Shown here: piece after piece, positions 1 through 5,795 of the stretch
How the letters are laid out: the number at the start of each line of letters is the position of its first letter
Position numbering within the stretch: the first letter of the stretch is position 1
Assembly: GCA_003558145.1 (NCBI GenBank)
Contig: PWMP01000032.1
Span: forward strand, 1 to 6,822
Direction of reading: 5' to 3'
Source: Elusimicrobiota bacterium
Lineage (GTDB): Bacteria > CG03 > SLGR01 > PWQF01
DNA: 6,822 nt
Position numbers and translations under genes: made by a program
Notes under the pieces: model-generated
The model's database searches: none
What the model saw: only the letters and a program-made list of their open reading frames with translations
What the model was told of the DNA's origin: nothing

Positions 1-190
1 CAAGAGGGATTATATTAATCCATACTAATTCCATTATAAAGCCTACCATCAGTCCCGCCTGTATATCGCCGGTAAGCCAGCCTATAACAGGAGCACAGAA
101 AATAGGACGCGAAACCATAAACTGGCCGGCAGCCGTTACATCTGAAACAAAAAAACCTCCCAGAATTGATGCAATCAGAATATTAAGCAT
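1..190 (-). CDS. PTS mannose-family EIIC component, N-terminal part (cut by window edge)
   Basis: This is the N-terminal 63 residues of a membrane EIIC subunit of the mannose/sorbose PTS family, which forms the sugar channel with EIID. The frame opens at ATG 190..188, directly after the TAA of EIIB, with an AGGG Shine-Dalgarno at 199..202 and 8 bases of spacing. The reading frame is open to the window edge. It starts with a hydrophobic stretch (MLNILIASILGGFFVSD), followed by AAGQFMVSRP and a GWLTGDIQAGLMVG segment. The AGQFM-S-RP and L-GD-Q-GL pattern is typical of the first helices of this family. It follows EIIA and EIIB in the same operon, so a full Man-type permease is likely, with EIID expected beyond the edge. 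The transported sugar cannot be read from this fragment. Confidence 0.85.
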   Translation of the reverse strand, partial: MLNILIASILGGFFVSDVTAAGQFMVSRPIFCAPVIGWLTGDIQAGLMVGFIMELVWINIIPL

Positions 191-676
191 TTATTTTACC
201 CTGTTGATGCTTTCCATCAGGTCTATTTCCTTATCCTGCGGAAGCGCGCGGCATTCAAGCAGGGCTCCCATGGCGTTTATATCTTTGAATGCAGCTATGT
301 CATCCTCTGAAACTGCTACATTTTTAGTCATTTTTCTGTTCTGGCCGTCATAGTGCATACACCCTATATTAACCTTTTCTATCTGCGCTCCGTAGTCCAT
401 GGCTTTAAGTATGTCGTTAGGGTTTTCAAAAAGCACTATGGTGTTTTCCTCATGAAGATAATTCCCTTTTAATTTGCCGGCAAATTCTTCGGCACCGAAA
501 ATATCAACCTTTATTTCCCCGGTAACCGAAAAAGTCAGTATCTGCCTGTATTCCGCATCATCTTTTATCCTGTCCGATACTATAACTATTCTTGTAAGGT
601 TGAGATTATGCACCCAGCCTTCTACAACCTGACCGTGAATAAGCCTGTCGTCTATTCTGAATATTGCCTTTGTCAT
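191..676 (-). CDS. PTS mannose/fructose/sorbose-family EIIB component
   Basis: Cytoplasmic EIIB subunit of 161 residues that takes phosphate from EIIA and passes it to the sugar bound by EIIC/EIID. The phosphoryl-accepting histidine is H14 in RIDDRLIHGQV, the hallmark of Man-type EIIB. It is followed by a VVEGWV segment and an IVIVSD strand. The length matches the family (about 160 residues). I chose ATG 676 rather than the in-frame GTG at 697: it overlaps the EIIA stop in an ATGA quartet, places RIDDRLIHGQ at the usual distance from the N terminus, and has GGAG at 688..691 upstream. The EIIC start follows the TAA stop with no gap, so translation is probably coupled. Sugar specificity is not evident. 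Confidence 0.93.
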   Translation of the reverse strand: MTKAIFRIDDRLIHGQVVEGWVHNLNLTRIVIVSDRIKDDAEYRQILTFSVTGEIKVDIFGAEEFAGKLKGNYLHEENTIVLFENPNDILKAMDYGAQIEKVNIGCMHYDGQNRKMTKNVAVSEDDIAAFKDINAMGALLECRALPQDKEIDLMESINRVK

Positions 677-1077
677 CTGTCTACACACTCCGAACACTTT
701 AGAATTCCTTCGCGGCCGGCAGAAGCAACAACTTCCGCCAGTTCCCTGAGGTCTTTTATCGTATTTTTTTTATGTATTGCCGTAAGAAGCATAGGAAGAT
801 TAACACCGGTTATCACCTCAATATTATTTTCTTTAAGCAGGGGTATACATACATTTGAAGGCGTTCCTCCAAGCATATCCGTTAGTATAAGAAGCCCTTC
901 TCCTGCAGGAATATTATGGCTAAGCCTTCCAATCTCCCTTCTTATTTTATCTATGCCTTCACTGCGGTTGATTTCCCGGACTCCGACACCTTCAGTACGT
1001 CCGGTAATATCCTGCGCTGTGCGCAGAAGTATATTGGCGAGTTCGCCGTGAGTTATAATCATAAGCTCTATATTCAT
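673..1077 (-). CDS. PTS mannose-family EIIA component
   Basis: Cytoplasmic EIIA domain protein of 134 residues, the first subunit of the Man-type permease. It accepts phosphate from HPr and donates it to EIIB. The active-site histidine is H10 in MIITHGELA, and the second conserved element LTDMLGGTPSN lies at residues 65-75 with D67 near the active site, as in ManX-type EIIA domains. The length fits a stand-alone domain; E. coli ManX fuses EIIA to EIIB, whereas here they are separate genes. The ATG overlaps the rapZ stop codon by four bases (ATGA) and the stop overlaps the EIIB start in the same way. A nearby PtsN-like EIIA of a different family suggests that the two receive phosphate from the same HPr. 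Confidence 0.93.
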   Translation of the reverse strand: MNIELMIITHGELANILLRTAQDITGRTEGVGVREINRSEGIDKIRREIGRLSHNIPAGEGLLILTDMLGGTPSNVCIPLLKENNIEVITGVNLPMLLTAIHKKNTIKDLRELAEVVASAGREGILKCSECVDR

Positions 1078-1961
1078 TTATCTATATCGTTGAAAGTGGA
1101 AAATACGCTGTAGCCTTTTTCTTTAAGAAATATTTCAAGTTTCTCCGTCACAGCCACACTACGGTGTCTTCCTCCTGTACATCCGACACCTATATTAAGA
1201 TAGGCCTTTCCTTCTTTTATGTAATTAGGAATTAGAAATTCCAGCAGGGCTTTATATTTTTTTAAAAAATGAAGACTTTCTTTGCTACTGAAGACATATT
1301 CCTTTATTTCCTTATCCGTTCCGTCAAGAGCAGACAGTTTTTCATTATAATGAGGATTAGGCAGAAATCTCGTATCTATAATCATATCAGCGCTTTCAGG
1401 GAGTCCGTATTTAAATCCGAAAGCTATCAGGTTAACTGCCATTTTTTCGGCGCCGTCCTTAAAAAGTATTTCCCGCAGGCGGCTTTTAAGGTCCCAGGGG
1501 CTGAGTTCTGAAGTATCTATTATCATATCAGCTTTTGCCCTGAGCGGTTCAAGCGTTTCCGCCTCCTTTTTTATTGTTTCAGACAGGTTTTCTTTATGTG
1601 TGCCCGCGCTTAAAGGATGACGGCGGCGGGATTCGCTGTATCTTCTTATGATTGTTTTCTCATCCGCACTCAGGAAAATTATACTGCTTTCATATCCCAT
1701 TTTTTCAGTTTTTTTCAGATTTTTAAACAGCGATTCAATAAATTCACCTGCACGAAGGTCTATCCCCAAAGCTATAAGCTTATGAGAATAGCCTGATGGT
1801 TTTATCAGTTTTAAAAACCTTGTAATAAGAGCCGGAGGGAGGTTGTCAACGCAGAAACCTCCAAAATCTTCTATTGAATTTATTGCTATACTTTTACCCG
1901 CGCCGGAAAGGCCCGTGATAACAGCTATATGAGGCTTATTACTCTCTGTCCTGGTTTTCAT
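1074..1961 (-). CDS. rapZ: RapZ/YvcJ family nucleotide-binding protein
   Basis: Cytoplasmic P-loop protein of 295 residues, the usual family length. The N-terminal half is a kinase-like domain with Walker A GLSGAGKS at residues 17-24, followed by the family motif VDNLPP at 38-43 and RRHPL at 113-117. The C-terminal half holds FGFKYG (181-186), RFLPNPHY (198-205) and GCTGGRHRSV (260-269), all diagnostic of RapZ. In E. coli RapZ binds the sRNA GlmZ and controls GlmS; in Bacillus YvcJ hydrolyses nucleotides. The basic tail used for sRNA binding in E. coli is not visible: the protein ends in STFNDIDK, so a GlmZ-type role should not be assumed. The start ATG lies inside the out-of-frame distal end of hprK and has only a weak GAAAG site upstream. 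Linkage to hprK and PTS genes is common for this family. Confidence 0.95.
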   Translation of the reverse strand: MKTRTESNKPHIAVITGLSGAGKSIAINSIEDFGGFCVDNLPPALITRFLKLIKPSGYSHKLIALGIDLRAGEFIESLFKNLKKTEKMGYESSIIFLSADEKTIIRRYSESRRRHPLSAGTHKENLSETIKKEAETLEPLRAKADMIIDTSELSPWDLKSRLREILFKDGAEKMAVNLIAFGFKYGLPESADMIIDTRFLPNPHYNEKLSALDGTDKEIKEYVFSSKESLHFLKKYKALLEFLIPNYIKEGKAYLNIGVGCTGGRHRSVAVTEKLEIFLKEKGYSVFSTFNDIDK

Positions 1962-2118
1962 CCTTGAAACTTTCTATTACTTCCCTGTCGAGCTGACGGG
2001 CAGGTACTATGCCGCGCCTGCGCAGGTTTTGATTCATAACAGCAACCTCTACAAGTATGGCTGTATTCCTACCCGGCGCAACCGGTATCTCAACATATCC
2101 TACTTCAACCCCAAGTAT
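1939..2118 (-). pseudogene. hprK: Distal part of hprK, separated from the rest of the gene by an in-frame TAA
   Basis: Reading straight on past the TAA at 2119..2121, in the same frame, gives 59 further codons before a second TAA at 1939..1941. They begin ILGVEVGYVEIPVAPGRN and continue AILVEVAVMNQNLRRRG, the expected C terminus of HPr kinase/phosphorylase. The spacing from YERLG to ILGVE is the same as I recall for intact family members, so the stop replaces one residue rather than marking an insertion. The first in-frame ATG is codon 285, after the PGRN motif, so independent translation would not recover that motif. With both parts joined the protein would be 316 positions long, the normal family length. 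The segment overlaps the rapZ start by 23 bases in a different frame. Confidence 0.9.
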
Positions 2119-2889
2119 TTATTTTTTCTTTTCTTCAATGCCCAATCTCTCATAGTTTTTTCCGGGCTGCCATTTTTCAAGACCGACAATCAGGTCTATT
2201 TTAGCCACTTCCTTAACAGCTGAAATACCCATAAGTTCTCTTATATCAACTATACCTAAACCTCTGAGCTCCATGCGGTTAGTTATAGGATATCTTCCCC
2301 TGGCAAGAAGAACTCCCGAGCCGCGGCAGGAAACATCAACAACATCGTCTCCAACCAAACGGTGGCCGCGCTTTAAAAGGTCAATTGCGCATTCGCTTTT
2401 ACCAACATTGCTCTTTCCTTCTATGAGTACTCCTATGCCAAAAACATCCATCACTGTGCCCCGTATGTCTGCCCGGGGAGCAAGAAGTTTTTCAAGCTCA
2501 CCTTCAAATGCTCTTATAAACTTCCACTTGGACTCTCCCGAACCTAATACGGGAACACCGTTTGCCTGAGCAAGATTTTTTATATCCTCTGACAGTTCTA
2601 TTCCATCAGTAAGAACAAGCGCAGGGATAGGATGCGCAAAAAACTCAGAAAGGTTTTCCATCATAACCTTTTCCTTAAGTGTTTTAAGAAATTTAACTCC
2701 CGTAGCGTCCAATACCTGGATACGCTGCGGGTCCATATCTTCAAAAAACCCGCTAAGTTCCAGCCCAAGTATGTTTACCCGGGTGAAACTTATTTCTTTA
2801 TCGGCAATAAACTGTCCCGCAGCAAGAACATTGACTTCGGTTTTCCGCTTAGCTCTTTCTATTACTTCCTGAAGGACTACTGTTTTCAT
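2119..2889 (-). CDS. hprK: HPr kinase/phosphorylase, first 256 residues, ended by an in-frame TAA
   Basis: HprK phosphorylates a serine of HPr using ATP or pyrophosphate and also removes that phosphate, tuning PTS flux. Residues 1-135 match the regulatory N-terminal domain (LGLELSGF, DPQRIQVL, IPALVLTD). The catalytic domain carries the P-loop GKSNVGKS (158-165), RGHRLVGDD with D181/D182 (174-182), the signature MELRGLGIVD (206-215, with E207 for Mg) and YERLG (246-250, with the active-site arginine). Two things are odd. The frame stops at codon 257, about 60 residues short of the usual length, although the missing end follows in frame. The histidine normally found in the HG-V-D-G-GVLI stretch is arginine here (R143, codon CGG). 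The start overlaps the ptsN stop as ATGA. It may be decayed, read through, or a sequence error. Confidence 0.9.
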   Translation of the reverse strand: MKTVVLQEVIERAKRKTEVNVLAAGQFIADKEISFTRVNILGLELSGFFEDMDPQRIQVLDATGVKFLKTLKEKVMMENLSEFFAHPIPALVLTDGIELSEDIKNLAQANGVPVLGSGESKWKFIRAFEGELEKLLAPRADIRGTVMDVFGIGVLIEGKSNVGKSECAIDLLKRGHRLVGDDVVDVSCRGSGVLLARGRYPITNRMELRGLGIVDIRELMGISAVKEVAKIDLIVGLEKWQPGKNYERLGIEEKKK

Positions 2890-3341
2890 ACTTTCTTAAC
2901 TATTTTGTAGATGTCCTTCGGCCTGGCAGAATTCATTATATCTTCTCTGTAATACTGATCCCTCAGAAAAAGTGAAATAGTAGAAAGCGCCTTTAAGTGC
3001 TGGTGTCTTTCTTCATCGGGAGTGAGAAGAAGAAAAGATATGTGGACAGGGCGGCCGTCCAGCGCGTTGAATTCCACGCCTTCGGCAGAAATTCCCAGCG
3101 CTCCTGTCATTTCGCTAACCGCAGAAGTCCTAACATGGGGTATTGCAACTCCTTCTCCTATACCGGTTGAACCCAGAATCTCTCTTTTCATAAGCTCATC
3201 CGTTACTTCATCTGCCTTATCAGAAGCTAGTTTTCCGTCTTCTACAAGAATGTTTACCATTTCTTTAATATGCTCTCTCTTCTTTTTTTCTTTAAGGCCT
3301 GTTTTTATACAGTTTTTTCCCAGAAAATCCTTGATTCTCAA
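2886..3341 (-). CDS. ptsN: PtsN-like EIIA (fructose/nitrogen-type PTS EIIA domain)
   Basis: Single-domain cytoplasmic EIIA protein of 151 residues of the Fru/Ntr family. The phosphorylatable histidine is H69 in GIGEGVAIPHVRT (60-72), preceded by REILGSTGIG as in PtsN. Further on lie ISFLLLTP (100-107) and the HQHLKALSTIS stretch (112-122), also family-typical. With no attached EIIB/EIIC domain, and placed between hpf and rapZ/hprK as in proteobacterial rpoN-hpf-ptsN-rapZ clusters, it is more likely regulatory than part of a sugar transporter. The start is TTG 3341..3339, sharing TTGA with the hpf stop and supported by a strong AGGAGG seven bases upstream. A dedicated EI-Ntr (PtsP) is not visible, so its phosphate donor is unknown. 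Confidence 0.93.
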   Translation of the reverse strand: MRIKDFLGKNCIKTGLKEKKKREHIKEMVNILVEDGKLASDKADEVTDELMKREILGSTGIGEGVAIPHVRTSAVSEMTGALGISAEGVEFNALDGRPVHISFLLLTPDEERHQHLKALSTISLFLRDQYYREDIMNSARPKDIYKIVKKV

Positions 3342-3892
3342 TTTTCAGCCTCCTCTTTTTCTTTTATCGTCATCATACCGTAAGATCCGCCTTCTTTCTT
3401 ATATACTATACTAAGATTACCTGTGCCCTCCTCGGTAAAAACCCAGAAGCTCAAATCCCTTTCCCTGAGATATTTAACGGCGTCAGCAACGGACTGCTGG
3501 TTGATTTCCACTTCCCTTACTTCGGTAAGAAGCGGAGAAGAATCCTGTTCTGGGCTCTGCATTTCCTCCCAGGCCAGGTCAGCAACAACCGAATAAGGCA
3601 ATACCCTTCTGTGATTTTTTACTTTACCCCTGTGCCTTCTGAGCTGTTTTATTATTTTATCCATAACCAGGTCGATTGCACCGTACATATCGCCCGAAAC
3701 CGACTTGGCGCTTATGTCCTGCCCGGAAACATGAATAACTATTTCGGCTATCTTTCTGTTTTTTTCTACATTAAGAATTATATGAGCGTTTGTTATTTTG
3801 GCGTATTTTTTAGCCTTTATAAGTTTTTTTTCCGCATATTCCTTAAGCGCCGGTGTGAGATCGAGATGTCTTGCCGTAATATTTACTTTCAT
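3338..3892 (-). CDS. hpf: Long-form ribosome hibernation promoting factor
   Basis: This 184-residue protein binds the 30S decoding region and promotes 100S ribosome dimers in stationary phase. Residues 1-95 are the S30AE/YfiA domain: MKVNITARHLDLTPALKEYAE at the start, then NAHIILNVEKNRKIAEIVIHV and a basic end (KQLRRHRGKVKNHRR). A linker follows (about 97-125), then the C-terminal dimerisation domain (VREVEINQQSVADAVKYL, LSFWVFTEEGTGNLSIVYKKEGGSYGMM). The presence of both domains makes it the long form found in most bacteria, not the short enterobacterial Hpf/RaiA. It has its own strong ribosome binding site in the 14-base gap after lptB, the only true gap in the window. It occupies the usual place after lptB, but without rpoN in between. 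Confidence 0.96.
   Translation of the reverse strand: MKVNITARHLDLTPALKEYAEKKLIKAKKYAKITNAHIILNVEKNRKIAEIVIHVSGQDISAKSVSGDMYGAIDLVMDKIIKQLRRHRGKVKNHRRVLPYSVVADLAWEEMQSPEQDSSPLLTEVREVEINQQSVADAVKYLRERDLSFWVFTEEGTGNLSIVYKKEGGSYGMMTIKEKEEAEN
3349..3354 (-). promoter_or_regulatory. Strong ribosome binding site of ptsN
   Basis: AGGAGG on the minus strand, seven bases before the TTG at 3341..3339. It lies inside the last hpf codons and fixes TTG as the ptsN start, since no nearby ATG would have such a site. Confidence 0.8.
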
Positions 3893-3898
3893 AAAAAT

Positions 3899-3906
3899 TC
3901 CCCTTT
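3899..3906 (-). promoter_or_regulatory. Ribosome binding site of hpf
   Basis: AAAGGGGA on the minus strand fills most of the 14-base gap between the lptB TAG and the hpf ATG, with seven bases between GGGG and the start. It allows hpf to be translated independently of lptB. Confidence 0.8.
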
Positions 3907-4626
3907 CTACATTCTGAATTTTTTTCCAAGATATACTTTTCTTGCGGCAGGAGACTCAAGAAGTTCTTCCCTGCTGCCGCTTAAAAGAATTTTACCTTCA
4001 TACATTATATACGCCCTGTCTATAACCTGAAGGGTTTCCCTCACATTATGGTCGGTGATAAGGATACCTATGCCCTTCTCTTTAAAACTGCCTATTATCT
4101 CCTGTATCTCGCTAACGGCTATGGGATCTATTCCTACAAAAGGTTCGTCGAGAAGCATCATATTAGGATTCTGTATCAGGGACCGGGCTATCTCTACCCG
4201 GCGTTTTTCTCCGCCGGACAGAAGGAACGCTTTCTGTTCCCGAAGTTTTTCAAGGCCAAGCGCTTTTAGAAGATCGGTACACTTTGTTTCAACTTTTTCT
4301 TTTTTATCATATACATTTTCAAGTATGGCTTTTAAATTGTCCTCAACGCTCAAATTCCTAAAAATGGAGGGCTCCTGAGTAAGATAACCTATTCCCATAA
4401 GCGCACGCTTGTACATGGGAAGAGATGTTATTTTTGTGCTGTCTTTAAATACTTCCCCCGCATCAGGCTCAATCAGGCCGGCGATCATATTGAAAGTAGT
4501 TGTTTTGCCGGCGCCGTTAGGACCCAGGAGGCCTACAATTTCTCCTCTGCTGACCTCAATGGATACGCCGTCAACAACAGCTTTTTTTCTATATTCTTTT
4601 ATAAGATTTTTACATTCCAGGGACAT
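3907..4626 (-). CDS. lptB: LPS export ABC transporter ATP-binding protein LptB
   Basis: This cytoplasmic ATPase of 239 residues pairs with LptF/LptG at the inner membrane to extract LPS and push it along the LptC-LptA bridge. All ABC motifs are intact: Walker A GPNGAGKTT (35-43), Q-loop Q84 in YLTQEPSIF, signature LSGGEKRRVEIARSL (136-150), Walker B MMLLDEP (156-162) with E161, D-loop GID (165-167) and switch histidine H193 in ITDHNV. The LTQEPSIFR-LSV-DN segment and the C-terminal GSREELL...ARKVYLG end are typical of LptB rather than of amino-acid transporters. The length equals the family norm. The start overlaps the lptA stop by 17 bases, so translation is probably coupled. LptF and LptG are not in the window. 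Confidence 0.97.
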   Translation of the reverse strand: MSLECKNLIKEYRKKAVVDGVSIEVSRGEIVGLLGPNGAGKTTTFNMIAGLIEPDAGEVFKDSTKITSLPMYKRALMGIGYLTQEPSIFRNLSVEDNLKAILENVYDKKEKVETKCTDLLKALGLEKLREQKAFLLSGGEKRRVEIARSLIQNPNMMLLDEPFVGIDPIAVSEIQEIIGSFKEKGIGILITDHNVRETLQVIDRAYIMYEGKILLSGSREELLESPAARKVYLGKKFRM

Positions 4627-5278
4627 CTTTAATTTTTATCCTTGTCACCGCGTTCCCTCTCATGGAAACTTCTTCTACAACCAGGCTGAATACTATCCTT
4701 TCTCCCTTATATTTAGTATAAGCCTGCTCCATATCGCTGTAAGCAACCGGATCATCGGTAAAGGTGAAAACCTCCCTTTCCCTGTCATAATGAGCAAGGC
4801 CCGCAGTGACCTTTACGTTTCCCCTTACCGCAATAACATTGCCCTCAAATCTTCCTTCTTGGCGGCCATCTGAAAAGTTGACTTCCGCATTGTCGGCAAA
4901 TACAACCGTAGTAGTAGCCGTTATGCCCGGCTGGTATATAACTTTCACGTCCTGCTGTATATTCATATAACCCTGTCCGCGATCGAAAACAAGCTTTTCC
5001 CCCCAGCCGCTGAAATCCCACGCGCCGCTGGAATAATAGAGTTCTACATTTCCTTCCGCGGTGACCACTTCACCGCCCTGAGCCATTGTAGCCCGTTCGG
5101 CTGTTGCCGTCATCTCCGGTGAAGTAACCTTTACGTTTCCTGTAAATTCTATGATTTCCCCCCTGCGAAGTATCCTCATCGAATCGCTGTCTATTTTTAT
5201 TTTATCAGCACGCAGAAGAACCGGAAAAAAAACCAGTGTCAAAAGAGATAATATATAAAACTTTTTAATCAGCTTCAA
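4610..5278 (-). CDS. lptA: Periplasmic LPS transport protein LptA (OstA domain)
   Basis: Periplasmic protein of 222 residues that polymerises into the beta-jellyroll bridge carrying LPS from LptC to LptD. It has a clear signal peptide: KLIKK, a hydrophobic core (FYILSLLTLVFFPVLL) and a likely cleavage after RA (about residue 24, before DKIKI). The mature part is an OstA/LptA repeat fold with recurring GNV turns: IEFTGNVKVTS, VTAEGNVELYYS, GRFEGNVIAVRGNVKVT. It is somewhat longer than E. coli LptA (185 residues), which suggests one or two extra beta-strand units. The start is TTG 5278..5276, giving a proper positive n-region; AAGG (5283..5286) and GGAGAG (5289..5294) lie upstream and no ATG exists before the signal core. 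It overlaps lptC by 14 and lptB by 17 bases. Confidence 0.92.
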   Translation of the reverse strand: MKLIKKFYILSLLTLVFFPVLLRADKIKIDSDSMRILRRGEIIEFTGNVKVTSPEMTATAERATMAQGGEVVTAEGNVELYYSSGAWDFSGWGEKLVFDRGQGYMNIQQDVKVIYQPGITATTTVVFADNAEVNFSDGRQEGRFEGNVIAVRGNVKVTAGLAHYDREREVFTFTDDPVAYSDMEQAYTKYKGERIVFSLVVEEVSMRGNAVTRIKIKDVPGM

Positions 5279-5795
5279 TATGCCTTAACTCTCCGCTTAT
5301 CTTTTCAATTATGTCTATTTCGTTTAAATTTTTCGAAGCAACCATTCCTATTCCTCTCACCACTCCGTGCTGGGTGTAAATCTCAACCTCCATATCGGTT
5401 GTAAAAATCTCCCGTACCGGATGCCAGCGCACGTAAGACGTAATAATTTTTCTGTCTTCGGAAATTATTTCCACTCGGCCGGGAGCATCAAAAACTTCCG
5501 TATCACGGTCATATTCTCCTTCAATTCCGGTTAGTTCGGAAACGGCTGAATCCTCCTCAAAAAAATTCATTTTGTAGTCCCGAACTTTTATCAGTTCCCT
5601 GCCTGATTCCTTTATAAGTTCAGCCGTCGCCGCATTTAATTCCCACTTTTTATCGGGTCCGTCCATTTCTGTCAGGGTGACCCCTTCAATTAATTTATCC
5701 GGTCCTGCAGAAACTTCTGCATCACCGTGTCTTTCAGGCGGAGAGGAACACCCGAAAACAAGCATAACCCCCAGAATTAAAAAGAAAAATCTCAT
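5265..5795 (-). CDS. lptC: LptC-family LPS export protein, probable lipoprotein
   Basis: This protein hands LPS from the LptBFG complex to LptA. I start it at ATG 5795 (176 residues) rather than 39 bases earlier: this ATG forms an ATGA overlap with the acyltransferase stop, has GGAAGAGG 8 bases upstream, and places a proper hydrophobic segment at the N terminus. That segment, MRFFFLILGVMLVFGC, ends in a lipobox-like VFGC (Cys16), so it may be a lipoprotein rather than anchored by a plain helix as in E. coli. The body shows the LptC pattern: KWELNAATAELI, a YKMNFF strand, GEYDRDTEVFDAPGRVEI, then SYVRWHPVREIFTTDMEVEI and GVVRGIGMVAS. Identity is also supported by position before lptA and lptB. 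Sequence conservation of LptC is low, so family assignment is less certain than for lptB. Confidence 0.88.
   Translation of the reverse strand: MRFFFLILGVMLVFGCSSPPERHGDAEVSAGPDKLIEGVTLTEMDGPDKKWELNAATAELIKESGRELIKVRDYKMNFFEEDSAVSELTGIEGEYDRDTEVFDAPGRVEIISEDRKIITSYVRWHPVREIFTTDMEVEIYTQHGVVRGIGMVASKNLNEIDIIEKISGELRHIEAD

Noticed and set aside
1012..1026. Perfect 6-base inverted repeat CTGCGC/GCGCAG with a 3-base loop in the early EIIA gene
   Set aside because: It has no T-run after it and encodes ordinary EIIA residues (LRTAQ), so it is most likely chance.
608..1051. A 147-codon open frame on the plus strand opposite EIIA and EIIB
   Set aside because: It lies antisense to two well-recognised PTS genes, its protein is low-complexity and Ser/Pro-rich, and it resembles no family; it is a shadow frame.
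2017..2026. Palindrome CCTGCGCAGG near the end of hprK
   Set aside because: It is short and explained by Leu-Arg-Arg codons; there is no partner site or promoter context.
2119..2135. Programmed frameshift at the A-run before the hprK stop
   Set aside because: Both alternative frames close within six to eight codons, and the conserved C terminus continues in the original frame, so a shift would not restore the protein.
4409..4873. A 154-codon open frame on the plus strand opposite lptB and lptA
   Set aside because: It is antisense to conserved motifs of lptB, including Walker A, and no ribosome binding site or known domain is apparent.
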